The translations under genes were made by a program, and so were the position numbers. A stretch of DNA of 64,000 bases. It comes from Paralithodes platypus (taxonomy: Eukaryota; Arthropoda; Malacostraca; Decapoda; Lithodidae). Within the stretch, counting starts at the first letter, position 1; each line of letters begins with the position of its first letter. The DNA lies in NCBI GenBank assembly GCA_032716605.1, contig CM064480.1, positions 45,290,400 to 45,354,399 on the forward strand. Reading direction: 5' to 3'. Below are positions 29,223 to 40,229 of the stretch, in pieces. The notes beneath the pieces are model-generated. The model saw nothing but the letters and a program-made list of their open reading frames with translations, had not been told where the DNA came from and ran no database searches.

Positions 29223-32044
29223 TGATATCCCCGGTCCAAATTGGAACGCGAGATATTCTGAGTGCAATGATTAACTCTCTAACTGGAGAAGTATACCTTT
29301 AACTTTAATAAAGAGACAACACGGCAGGAGAATAAGTACACAGGCGACAAGTTAACATGCGTTTTATTCACTTTACACCTGGTTCATGGAGGAGCAATAT
29401 ATTTAACTCTGGAACACTGAGATCATCAAAATGGCAACAATGGTAAATAGAGCATACAAATAATAATATGATTAGCAATTAGAAGGCAAGAGTCGAACAA
29501 TGGGTCCGGACTCAAGTTAACAATAACTCCTCGGATACAATTATAGAGTATCCAAAATAGTGGAGGCTTACCTCCCACTCAACTAGATCTCAAGCAAGAT
29601 CTCAGCAAGGTAACAAGAGTGCAGTAATGGCAGATGTCGTCTGGATCATACTATGATGTCCCCGGCAATAGTGACGTTAACTGACTCTAAAGCAACAATG
29701 ACCAAGTGGTCATCAACAATAAGGTGGGCTCTGAAAGGCTCACAAATGAACTGAATTCTACAGGTGTGCTAGATCTCACCTGGCAAGATTATTTATTCTA
29801 AAACTACTTGTGTGGGCAACTAGCAAGATGCGGAAGGCTGATACAACAATCGTCGGGAGCTGAGATAGAGTGAGATCTATTCGAGTTATGAACTTGACAG
29901 AATGTTAAGTGAATGAGGCTAGAAGTTATAGAAGGGAACAAGGTTACGTGTAAATATGTGTGTATGTCATATGATGTGGGTCTTATATAGGCACGCCCCC
30001 TCTGACGGGCTATGGGAGACCAATAACCCGGGAATGTGCGTATATAAGGATCCCCTGATAGTTATGTCTAATGTGTCCCGGCAAGTGGGCAGATTAACGT
30101 CAATTTTAGTAGAGAGAGGAAAGCCCTCCTGTGAGACGTTAATTAGTGAGAACCCCTGAAGATAACTTCAACCACTACCCTGAGACAACTCTATACCCAT
30201 AAACCGTAGTAAGGCACTTAATGGAGAGCGGGAGTGAAGAGGTGCCGTGGATCGAGGGAGAATCCAGTGGTCCAGGAGGGCGGCTGGGCGTGGTACTTCC
30301 GGATGTTGGTCCGGGATTAGGCTGCACTCCTAGGTCCTTACAGCTCCTTGTCCCTCTGCGCCTACCACGGGAGACACCCGGGTTCCTCTTGCACTCCGCG
30401 TGAGCAGGGACTTACTAAGAGTATGCCGGAGTTCTGCTACAGGGTTTGGTGGGGGGTTATGGCGACTAGCATAATGGTCTGTATAGAGGTGCAAGCAGTC
30501 TATCCAGTGACACTATGATTAGTCTAAGGTTTGGGACAATTAAATTACTCCCTTGCAATCTCCTCGGGAACCACAAGACTAATACAGTAAATAGAGGCCA
30601 GTGAAGGTGGGGCCCAAAGTGGGTTGCACAATCTAGTCCTCTTCCTGAAGGGGGGAACCCGACCTGGTCGTCTCTAAGTACTGCACTATCCTTATAATCC
30701 CTGGAAAGGAACAAGACAGGAATCCTTATTTACTTGGTCTATGCACAGCATCGAAGGCCAGGAAGGTGGGGCCCAAAGTGGGTTGCACAAGCTAGTCCTC
30801 TTCCTGAAGGGGGGAACCCGACCTGGTCGTCTCCGATCACTTCACACAGCTTCAAGTGTGAACGCCAGCTATTCTGGCTGCTTTGTCTCTGGGACCACAA
30901 GACTAATACAGTGAATAGAGGCCAGTGAAGGTGGGGCCCAAAGTGGGTTGCACAATCTAGTCCTCTTCCTGAAGGGGGGAACTCGACCTGGTCGTCTCTA
31001 AGTACTGCACTATCCTTATAATCCCTTGAAAGGAACAAGACAGGAATCCTTATTTACTTGGTCTATATACAGCATCGAAGGCCAGGAAGGTGGGGCCCAA
31101 AGTGGGTTGCACAAGCTAGTCCTCTTCCTGAAGGGGGGAACCCGACCTGGTTGTCTCCGATCACTGTACACAGCTTCAAGTGTGAACACCAGCTATTCTG
31201 GCTGCTTTTACCCAGGTAAAAAGATACCAAAGGCAAGCTTAGTTACTGATGTCCAGACTGGCTGAGTACTTGTGAGTATTCTTGCCCAGACTTAAGGCAC
31301 CCGGCTTGAGAGGATCAAAGGTGCTGGGGTGGTGTCCGCGCGTGGTGGTTAGGTCCTTGTAGTCCTGGGAGTGGTGCGCCTGGACTTTTGGCTGGCCCTT
31401 GTAGATGTAGCTGGAGGAAGATTCCTCAGGGCAGATCTGTACACATTATGGGGTGATGGCTTCCTGGTGGGAGAGGAAGCGGATGAGTTTCTTACAATGG
31501 ATGAGGACTGATTCTGGGGGTTAAGACTTATTGTTGGCTGGAATGATAGGCAAGTTTTTGGTTTATGAGTGACTTTAACCCGGGACAATGGTTTAGATTG
31601 AATGGATGCAAGAGCTTTAGGTTCCTTGATAGGGGATATGAAAGGTAATCTGGGAAGAGAGGTTTTGGTTCTGAAAGAGCTTTAGGTTCTTTGATAGGGG
31701 ATATGAAAGGTAATTTAGGTAACAACCTGGTACCACCTGTGGTTGTGTAGCTAGGTTGAGGAGTTACTGGGCTGGCTGAGGGGGGTTTGTAATAGTTACC
31801 CCTGCAATGGTCATTTTCTTTGGCTCTGGTGATTAAAGAAAATGACTCGGCGTGGGTGACTGGTGTGGTCCACTCGGGACGGACGTGTCCCACTCGTTCC
31901 ACCGTTATCTTGGCTATACGGGCAGGGCCAGGGTTGTCGTGGGTCTGGATGGCAGGGGGGAGGCTGTCCGAAGGCTTAGTTGGTTCTGTCGCATGGCTGT
32001 GACAAGCTGGAGATGCGGTAACACCGTTCCTAGACCGCATCTCA
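29223..32044 (-). repeat. Gypsy-1 5' LTR
   Basis: It starts TGAGATGCGGTCTAGG at 32044 and ends ...GGGGATATCA at 29223. The first 0.7 kb is an open Pro/Ser/Thr/Lys-rich frame. About 30590-31200 is a dimeric tandem repeat, A-B-A'-B', with each A-B unit about 320 bp. At 2.8 kb it is very long for a Gypsy LTR. Confidence 0.92.
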
Positions 32045-32242
32045 GGTCTCACACACATATATAGTCCCAATAAATATATGTTGGATTCTTGAGAGGTTTT
32101 ACTGGGCGAAGGTGCCAGGACTCTTAATAGTCAGTGGGCCAGATCCAGAAATGTGCACTTTGGTTGCACTCCCCCCCCCCCCCCCCCTGCAACTTTAGTT
32201 TGATGGTACCTTATTGTTCCTGGGTCTATGGGGATGACATTT

Positions 32243-32700
32243 TCACTTGTTGTCATTCGCACAACCTGTCAGGTAATTAGGACAACAGCTTTTTATAAAC
32301 GAGGGGGGGGGGCTACCGAGGCTATAAAAAGTGAAGATATATGATACATATTTGTCATATTTGTCCATTAAGGTCCTAGAAGTCATATAAATGAATGAAA
32401 CATCACTAAGGAACTTCTTCCACTCTGCCGGACACTTCTGATGTATGCCAAGGATCCTCATCTGCAAGACACCTGATGCTCCACGCTTGGCTCGCTCAGG
32501 GTTCTTGATGGACAGCTCAGGATACTGGTCCATAACTAGACCTGTTTGGGTATGGTTGTTGCTTGTTAACTTCAGAGTCTCAAGAACATAACTAGCCAGT
32601 TCTTTGAATGTTTTGGGGACTGTCTTAATGGCCTGCAGCATGGCCATTCCATCAAAGATCCACACTGCTGTTGCAGGGACATCTTCTGCTGGTTCTGCTT
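32243..32700 (-). pseudogene. Decayed conserved element ORF, C-terminal half
   Basis: Continuation of the previous pseudogene after an inserted LINE tail. It reads WIFDGMAMLQAIKTVPKTF, then MDQYPELSIKNPERAKRGAS and ECPAEWKKFLS-like sequence. The spaced acidic residues (FDGMA, MDQYP) could suggest a PIN-like nuclease fold, but that is a guess. It runs into the left inverted arm. Confidence 0.6.
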
Positions 32701-32733
32701 ACTCTTCCAATGAATGTAGAAGAGAAGCCTTGG

Positions 32734-33120
32734 TAATAATAATAATAATAATAATAATACTTTATTTCAGACTCACACAGTACAGAGGGGACCATACTGG
32801 GGTCCATATATACCTTACAGTAACTTAAATATATATATATAAGCTACTGTACATAGGCTACATAAAATAAAAAAAAATTAAATAATACCCAACTTGCTAT
32901 CATGTAGTTCACAGCACTGCCTCAACCAAAAACAGTGGTCATCAAACTACTGTGTTACCAAAACCACTGTCCTAATTGTGTACAGTACCATGCCTCACAT
33001 CATTTAGCTTCCGGTACAGTATGTTGCTTCAGTACAGTATAGGAATATCGGTACTGTACTGCACTATGAGGTTCAGTACCGGTATGCTAATTCTGTAGAG
33101 TAGCAGACCCGAAATCATTA
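32734..33120 (-). mobile_element. LINE 3' fragment with (ATT)n tail, minus strand
   Basis: Minus-strand sequence ends TGAAATAAAGTATTATTATT at 32734, with repeated ACAGTAC motifs upstream. It splits the two halves of the conserved element ORF. The upstream edge is approximate. Confidence 0.5.
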
Positions 33121-33126
33121 CTTATG

Positions 33127-33662
33127 GTTAAATATAGAGCAACTTCCTCCAGTGTGCCTGGATCCTAGAGGTGTACACTATGCTTGGAGTTTGTAGCATT
33201 TTAATGATACTGTTCTCAGAAGTGTTAAGGCGCTGAATGAATGGTAGTCTTCGCAGGTGCACCGTCAGGAGTTGCAAGGGACCATGGCAGAGGACCCAGT
33301 GGATACTGCAAGACTTATTGCATGTTAATTTGCCTGTGTTGGGCAATGACCACCATCTTTGCAAATAGTCCCCTATCAGCCTTGATTACAACATCTGTGG
33401 TGGCAGCTTTGGTCTTCTTTGACTTCACCAGATTCCTAAATGTCTTGAGTGCAGTCTTCGCTAATGGGGCATAGAGGTCTGCTTGACTGCTACACAGTCT
33501 CTCTTGTACAAAGGATGCGAAGGCATCAGCTGCCTTATTTTCTGCAGACAACAAGTCCTCTGTTATGTCATCAGTAGCCTTTACTCCAGACGCGATGTTG
33601 ATGAGGGAATCAGTTGTGTTTTTTGTCTGATACGGGTTCACCCAGCTCTCTACAGTGTCCAT
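33127..33662 (-). pseudogene. Decayed conserved element ORF, N-terminal half
   Basis: This minus-strand frame begins DTVESWVNPY. It contains LLSAENKAADAFASFVQERL and then VVIKADRGLFAKMVVIAQHR. The related LGPLPWSLATPDG follows in a shifted frame. From memory of the family, this resembles a protein found in many invertebrate genomes as multi-copy 'uncharacterized' genes, usually associated with repeats. Its biochemical role is not known to me. There are frameshifts near 33315 and stops beyond, so it is not functional here. Confidence 0.6.
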
Positions 33663-34168
33663 GACTTATTTACATCACCTTCATCTTTCTTTAGGCGAGG
33701 GGAACTAGTTTCCTTGTGGTGCTGGTTCTGAGCATCATACATACCAGCCATCTCCCTGCAGATTTGAAGTGCTCTGGCCCTGTCATGGGCTGTCAGAATC
33801 CAACGCTAGACCGCACCTTGGTTGAGGCTGATTTTCCAATTTTGGGCAATGGAAAACACAAAACAGTTTGGTACAGAGGTATGTTTCATTCATTTATATA
33901 ACTTCTAGGACCTTAATGGACAACTATTTCCAATGGTTACATGTGTGTCATATATTATGTTCACTTGTAATAGCCTCGGTACCCCCCTTCGTTTATAAAA
34001 AGCTGTTGTCATAATTACCTGACAGGTTGTGTGAATGACTACAAGTGAAAATGTAATCCCCATACAACCAGGAACAATGTAGTACCATCAAACTAAAGTT
34101 GCAGGGGGGGGGGGGGGGGGGGGGGGTGCAACCAACTCAATAACTAAGGCCCTTTTTTGGATTTGGCC

Positions 34169-34869
34169 TATAGACTATAAAAGTCAAGGCCTAAAAAAAG
34201 CCTTTCGAAACACCCCACTGGCACTAAAAAAAAAATCAATATGTGTTTAAGTAAGATAATTCCCCTCCATACCTCCTATCACTCCTCAACATGTGTCCCC
34301 CCTCCCTCTTCCCCCATCCTCAATTATCTGATATTTTGCCTATTATTCCTTATATTTATCGAGTATTTTTGTGTGAGGACGGCTGGGAGAGAGGGGGGAG
34401 GATGGGGGAGTCTTTCTTCAACTCTCTAACCAGTCTCAGACCTCCCCTAGTCTCTCAGTACCATGCGAATCACGAGAGAGAGAGGGTGTGTCTCTCTCGC
34501 CGGTCTGGGGCTAAAATATATGATTTTCACCAGCCAATTGCTGTTACCACTTGTTTTGTTGCTTTTCAATATTCATATGTTCATATTAAAAGTAAAATAG
34601 GCGCATATGGATAAATAATTATGATATACTGTATATGGTATATATGACAATTTTCTCGTCAGGAATGAACCAAAATACCTTCGCCTAGTGGGATGTTTCA
34701 AATACCATCTAAGCTTCGTGCTTTCAAGGTTAACAAAAAGTAATCCTGAATGGATAAAGGGAGCGATAGCTCTCAAGAAGATCAAAAAGGGAATCAGACT
34801 AGGTGATTCTCAGCATAAATGGGCAAAGTATTAAGAGAGTCACTGGGCATGAGACTCTAACAAAAGTGA
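34169..34869. other. Spacer, no gene seen
   Basis: AT-rich, with a short GAGAGAG run near 34480 and no exon or repeat that I recognise. Confidence 0.5.
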
Positions 34870-35290
34870 ATGAGTGAATGTAAACTTTATCTCTGAGTAA
34901 AAAGACACTATTGGCATACATACATACAAGTTTAAAGACCGTTTTGTCCACAGAGACTGTGGTTACAGTCTCACGTCCTAAATGGCAGCTTTCCAGGTGG
35001 CCCTGTCAAGGGCTGCCTCTGTTGTCAAGTTCTTTATTTTGAGATCGGACCGGAGTACCCGAGCCCACGTCATTCTAGGTCCACCCCTACGTGCAGCTAC
35101 CCTCACGTTCACAGTCCGGCATTTCTTCACCCAGTTCTGATCATCCATTCTCTCCACATGTCCAAACCAACCAAGTCGGCTTGTGCGCATCACTTCACTG
35201 ACATTCCTAATACCCAGACGCCTTGGCATAAACCTCAATAATAACGGTGCATAAATTACGATGTGCGGCAAGTCCTCGTGGAATGACGTG
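34870..35290 (-). pseudogene. RTE-like LINE 3' end (C-terminus of reverse transcriptase protein)
   Basis: A minus-strand frame at 34978-35271 contains NVSEVMRTSRLGWFGHVERM and RRGGPRMTWARVLRSDL, the typical C-terminal region of RTE-clade LINE proteins. It is followed by a 3' untranslated stretch to about 34870. It is 5'-truncated at the TA repeat above it. Confidence 0.75.
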
Positions 35291-35317
35291 TATCACAGGT
35301 GTATGTGTGTATAGTTG

Positions 35318-35321
<4 letters not shown>

Positions 35322-35382
<61 letters not shown>
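35322..35382. repeat. (TA)n microsatellite
   Basis: About 30 pure TA units between the RTE end and the LTR remnant. Confidence 0.95.
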
Positions 35383-35384
<2 letters not shown>

Positions 35385-37171
35385 TCTTCAGGGGGTCGTG
35401 GGAGCCCGGACCTGAGGAAGTATGTATATATAACACCGGTGTAGGATAGGTGTAGGTGTTCCCCAACAATACAGGGCACGTGTAAGCAAGGAGAAGGGTA
35501 GGTGCAAAGAACACCCTCGGTGAGTTTACGTTACAATACAGAGTTTTGGCACATCGAAGTCAATAGCCACACTAAAACCTTAAACATAAAAGCAAACAAC
35601 AGAGGCACTTAAAGGAGAGAGGAAGGATGGGGGAGCACTGGGTCGAAGGAACACTTGGTACGGGCCATCTCGTGAGGGGGTAGGGGCCACAGGTCCTTGC
35701 ACACGCCTTGCTGAAGAGAGCAGCTTGAAGAGGTTCTGCTTGGAAAACCCGAAGGTGCCTGGTCTTTATCCGGCTGTTTCACACATGGCCCGGAGTCTTC
35801 GCCAGAGCAGGGTACGAACCAAGGCGACCTCCAGTTCTGGGCCAAACAACCTCAGCAGGCGAAGAAGCCGACACTCACTAGTCACCCCTTGCCAATCGCG
35901 ATCACATTTGACAAGGAAGTGGCTAAAGTGGGTCTGCTTAGAGAGCCAGGGGTGGTCTCTTGCACAGAATGACTATTACGAGGCAAACGAGCCACCTTAG
36001 CAATAGTTCTAGTAGGTAGAAGATTGGTCTAACCCTCAGCCACCCTGGTAGACAACAGAGTCGACTCGGGATGATACTATTAAAGAATTTGGAAAGAAGG
36101 TACCAGGACCGACTTGTCCTAGCTCCCGGTATGAGTTATAACCAACGTTTCCCAAACTAGACTGTTTGTGAACCGATGACCTGGAGTCGTCCTGTTCGTC
36201 TACCTCGTATCCCGAATACAAATATGCTGGATCCCGATCTGAACAATTAAGTCCTGATCCCGAGCCTGTAGAACGAATAGACCTGCTCAACAGTGTCGTG
36301 GTTATGTCCTTTCCAACCTTAGGACGTGTGAAATCCATGGACTGATTGCTTGCCGATAGTTGATTCGGCTGGAGTAGTGTTCCTTTTTCCGGACATGTCC
36401 TAGGTGAGGCATCTCCGGGCAAGATGGACATCCGAGAAACATCTCCGGGCATCAAGGGCACTGTACTCTCGAGTCGATGTGGTGTTGGCTTAGGTTGGGT
36501 TGTTAAGGTGGTTACGGCTGTTGCACCTGATTATGCTGGTGGGTTTGCATCTTGTGAAATTGGGCTGGGGGTTGGTAAACAAGGAAATTGGTTGATATGA
36601 AGGTTTGTTGTGGTGAGCATTTTCCCGGGTTCTTGGTCCTGTTTCCCGCACTGTTTTTTAGTGGATTTCGATGGTGAAGTATGTTTTGGTGATTCTTTGC
36701 CGATGCACGCTTCCGAGCTGGTATTGTGATTGAAATTGGGCGTGGTATGGCATTGTGTAGGAGCTGCAAACTGTGAGGAACTTGTTGAAGCGGGAATGGC
36801 GGGTGTGTTCACGTGTGAGCCCTTCTTTCGTTGTTTTGGGGTTGACTTCGATGATTTAGCCAGGATTTGGTTGTTCCTGCTGGTGCACACCCCTGTGCTG
36901 GTATTGTGGACGGAGTAGGGTGATGCTTGAGTCATTGCAGGAGCCGTAATTGAAGGAGGAAGTGTGTTGGTCAATATGGCATCATTGGTTTTGGGGAATA
37001 AAGTAGTCCCCGTCTTTCTCTTGCGTTCGTTGGCGTTTTCTTCGGATGGTGGCGATAGAAGCTGGGATTTATTGCTCGATCAAGTATTTCAGTGGTAGTT
37101 GTACTGCTCTGATTGATGCCACGCGACAGAAGTTATGCAACTGTGGGGCTGGTGTTGCTTCCCTAGGCCGT
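35383..37171 (-). repeat. LTR of the third Gypsy family, minus strand
   Basis: Starts TGAGATACGGCCTAGG at 37171, homologous to the Gypsy-1 LTR start, and ends at the TA repeat, so its 3' part is missing. It carries a Ser/Thr/Pro/Asn-rich open frame (36531-36974), a frame with repeated MPGD/LPGD (36036-36461) and the TATA region near 35430. Homologous blocks occur on the plus strand at 16436-18974. Confidence 0.65.
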
Positions 37172-37178
37172 ATCTCAA

Positions 37179-37179
37179 A

Positions 37180-37261
<82 letters not shown>
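37179..37261. repeat. (TA)n microsatellite
   Basis: Long TA run with single-base slips, directly before the LINE 5' end. Confidence 0.95.
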
Positions 37262-37263
<2 letters not shown>

Positions 37264-37374
37264 CCCCTAGGGGTAAGGGAATAGAATATGCCCTGCGTGT
37301 CGTAAGAGGCGACTAAAGAGGTTGGGTCGGTGGGCTTGCGACCTCCCCCCCACCCGTGAAAAATACTTACTGCA

Positions 37375-38340
37375 ATGATGAACGAACGAACAACCTCTGA
37401 TGTGGACGGACCTAATGCTGATGAACCCCGACCTACCATGGACAGTATTAGAATAGCGACTTGGAATGTGAGAGGCGTGAATGATGACACAAAAGAGAGT
37501 GAGGTCCTGGAAGTGTTAGTGATATATGCCAGGCTGGATGTATGTGGAGTGGCTGAGACCAAATGGAGAGGTACAGGTATGAGAGAGTGGGAGTGTGGAA
37601 TGGGTGTGTGTGCTGGAGTGAGTGAGGGAGAAGCGAGAGAAGGTGCATGTTTGTTTGTAAGTAACAAATGGAAGGAGCGTGTAAGAGAATATGGGTCTGT
37701 GGGTTCAAGGATTGTGTTGGTGAGAATGGAAATGGAAATACGCCTAACGGCCTTATTGGGCTATCCTTAGTTGGAATTATGCAAAGCTGGTACATGTCAT
37801 ATTTGTAACATATTATGTGGTACCAACATTGTAAAATGCTAACTGAATAAATATTATTATTATTATTATTATTATTATTAAAGTAGGAATACAAACGTGG
37901 GTGGTTGTGTGTGTGTGTATGCTCCGACAGAGGATAAACCTGTAAGAGAGAAAGATGAGTTCTGGGTGAATGTGGAGGCATGCCTGGATAAGTTTGGCAA
38001 GAGCAAAATAATATTTCTGATTGGGGATATGAATGGGAAGGTGGGTAATAAGAAAGTTGATGGAGTGGTGGGAGGGTGGGGTGTACCGTCAGAGGTAAAT
38101 GGGAATGGTAGTGCACTTGTGGACGTATGTGTGGGGAGGAGGCTGTGGATAGCCAACACCTTCTTCTGACACAGAATGATATACAGGTACACATGGAAAG
38201 TGGTGTGGAATAAGAAGGATAAGACAGTGGTGGAACGAAAGGCACTGATTGATTATATATGTGTGGATGAACGAATGAAGAAATACAGTATGTGCTGGAT
38301 GCTATGGTGTATATAGGGGTATGGGAGGGGGTCTGTTTGA
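37375..38340 (+). pseudogene. LINE endonuclease domain (APE type), broken
   Basis: It reads SIRIATWNVRGVNDDTKESE, AETKWRG and CVYAPTEDK, followed by IFLIGDMNGKVG. These are the signature blocks of an apurinic-endonuclease-like domain that nicks target DNA for target-primed reverse transcription. It is split by the insert at 37741-37880, and a stop follows IANTFF at 38167. The clade call (RTE-like) comes from the whole element. Confidence 0.85.
37741..37880 (+). mobile_element. Short (ATT)n-tailed LINE fragment inside the LINE
   Basis: Matches 19443-19571 (AGTTGGAATTATGCAAAGCT...AATAAATATTATT). The LINE endonuclease frame resumes directly after it with GTAGGAATACAAACG. Confidence 0.7.
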
Positions 38341-38357
38341 CCATTATTTAGTAGTAG

Positions 38358-38648
38358 TGCAGAGTCAGTAAAAATAGGTTGGCCTAAAACAGAACCAGCT
38401 CTAGATGCGGAAATATACTTGATCCGACCAGGTCAAGTGAGATATCTTTCTTGGTCTAACTGGTAGAGTGACTGCCTCATAGCCTATGAGTCCCGGGTTC
38501 AATCCTAGTCCATGGCATATTTTCGGGGTGGCTATTTCAGCATCTAACGAAGTTTAGGTGTGTTGGTAAATTTTTTTAAGATGGTTGAAAGTAAAATCGG
38601 AGCTCCATAAATCCTCTTTCGGGTATGGTGTAAAAACCTATTCCTACA
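38358..38648 (+). mobile_element. Solo LTR of the TRIM family, with intact A and B boxes
   Basis: A 291-bp copy starts TGCAGAGTCAG and ends CCTATTCCTACA, flanked by GTAG on both sides (38354-38357 and 38649-38652). It carries A box TGGTCTAACTGG (38452-38463) and B box GGTTCAATCC (38496-38505), both perfect consensus matches. It is homologous to the two LTRs at 39175-39999, read on the other strand. Confidence 0.75.
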
Positions 38649-39174
38649 GTAGCTAAAATTAGGATACAAAAGAAAGAGACCTGGAGGGAGGCGAGAGGAA
38701 GGTAGAATGGCGAGGAGGGTGGAGAGGTTGCAGTTGGAGGAAATCAAGGAAGAGTTCAGAAGAGCAGTAGAAAGACGTACGACTAGGTAGGTTGGACCTG
38801 GAAGGTATGGAGGAAGTGGAGGAGATGAACAAAGTGTTTAATGAAGATATTTGTGCAGCATGTGAGGAGGTGTGTGGAGTACGGAGAAGAGGGAGGGGAG
38901 TGAAGGGTACAGCATGCTGGACGGAAGAGGTAAAAATACCTGTGGAAGACAAAAATTAAGAAAGCGTATAGATTAGAGAGTGGTTGGGTAGTAGAGGGAA
39001 TGAAGATTTGGAGAGACAGAAACGAGTGAGGTACTTGGAGAAAAAGAGAGTGGTGAAGAGAGTATACAGTGAAGGAAAGTAAGAGAAGAGTAGATGATGA
39101 ATTTGGAAGGAATCTGAGTGTAAAATGGAGGGAGTATAAGAAACTGTTCTGGAAAGAAGTCAAGAAAGTTAGGG

Positions 39175-39999
39175 TGTAGGAATAGGATTTTACACCATAC
39201 CCGAAAGAGGATTTATGGAGCTCCGATCTTACTCTCAACCATCTGAACAATGTTACCAACACACCTAAACTTTGTTAAATGCGGAAATAGCCTCACAAAA
39301 ATATCAAGCCCTGGTGGGGGCACGAACTCTCGACCCTTGGGTGTGAGGCAGACACCTTAATTACCAGTTAGACCAATAGAGGTATCCCACTCGGCCTGGT
39401 CGGCTCAGGGTATTTCCTCATCCGAGGTCTGTTTTAGGCTAGCCTATTTTCACTGACTTTACACTACTTCACCTTCCAGGAAGCGAAGGCTCCGAACCGA
39501 GAGGAACGAACAGAGAGGAACAAGCCTGAGCCGAATCGACCGAGAGTCCGTCAGAGAGATGAACGGGAATGGTGAGTCAACTTCACTGAGCGGTGCACCA
39601 CACGCACCTACTAACTGCCCAGTTGGCGACTCGCTTGGGCGGCTGGCAACTCCACAACCCAACCCAAGCGCGTCTCACAATACTCCCTGTTCTCTCCTTT
39701 CCTCTTCCTTGCCCTGTAGGAATAGGATTTTACACCATACCCGAAAGAGGATTTATGGAGCTCCGATCTTACTCTCAACCATCTGAACAATTTTACCAAC
39801 ACACCTAAACTTCGTTAAATGCAGAAATAGCCTCACGAAAATATCAAGCCCTGGTGGGGGCACGAACTCTCGACCCTTGGGTGTGAGGCAGACACCTTAC
39901 CAGTTACACCAATAGAGATATCCCACTTGGCCTGGTTGGTTCAGGGTATTTCCGCATCCGAGGTCTGTTTTAGGCTAGCCTATTTTCACTGACTTTACA
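39175..39999 (-). mobile_element. TRIM: miniature LTR element with tRNA-like LTRs
   Basis: Direct repeats 39175-39463 and 39715-39999 (TGTAGGAATAGG...TGACTTTACA) enclose 251 bp without coding capacity. AGGG flanks the whole unit (39171-39174 and 40000-40003). In the sense orientation (minus), LTRs start TG and end CA, and a purine-rich GGAAGGTGAAGTAG precedes the 3' LTR, as in Gypsy-2. No clear primer site was found. Each LTR has the A box TGGTCTAACTGG with a decayed B box. The alternative is two SINE copies in tandem, but the outer duplication and TG/CA ends favour an LTR element. Confidence 0.7.
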
Positions 40000-40229
40000 A
40001 GGGAAGGTAGCAAGGGAAACAGAAAGGGTGTGAAAGAAAATAATGGGCGAGTGCTAGCCGAGAAGCAAGAGAGAGTCAAAATTTGGAGGGAGTATTTCAA
40101 CGAATTGCTGAATGTAAGGAATGAATCGCCAGCAAACATAGTTGGATGTGGTATGGAAGGGAAAAGAAAAGAAGTAGTGGAGGAGGAGGTGGGGATCAGG
40201 AGGTCAGAAGTGAGTGAAGCCATGAAAAG

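Larger units (their letters stand above)
20873..32044 (-). mobile_element. Gypsy-1: complete long-LTR Gypsy retrotransposon
   Basis: An 11.17-kb minus-strand element. It has two 2822-bp LTRs, a primer site, gag, a predicted -1 frameshift module, pol (protease, RT, RNase H, integrase, in the Gypsy order) and a downstream ORF entering the 3' LTR. The insertion is flanked by GGTCT at 20868-20872 and 32045-32049. LTRs start TGAGATGCGG and end in CA. The two LTRs show only about two dozen differences by eye, so the insertion is recent. Pol is intact, while gag has one frameshift. Confidence 0.95.
32137..34168. mobile_element. 2.0-kb element with about 265-bp inverted ends and G/C runs
   Basis: 32137-32400 and about 33876-34168 are inverted copies. 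Each arm carries a homopolymer: 17 C at 32171-32187 and 23 G at 34104-34126, beside GTTGCA. Ends read GGCCAGATCCA and GGCCAAATCCA. I could not settle a target duplication. The interior encodes a decayed minus-strand protein (see next entries). It is interrupted by a minus LINE tail at about 32734-33120. Confidence 0.7.

Noticed and set aside
35207..35514. Frames with long Ile-Tyr runs
   Set aside because: Translation of the (TA)n microsatellite.
37089..37667. 192-codon minus-strand frame
   Set aside because: Antisense shadow of the LINE endonuclease plus a TA repeat.
37448..38344. 298-codon minus-strand frame
   Set aside because: Antisense shadow over the LINE; no family motifs.
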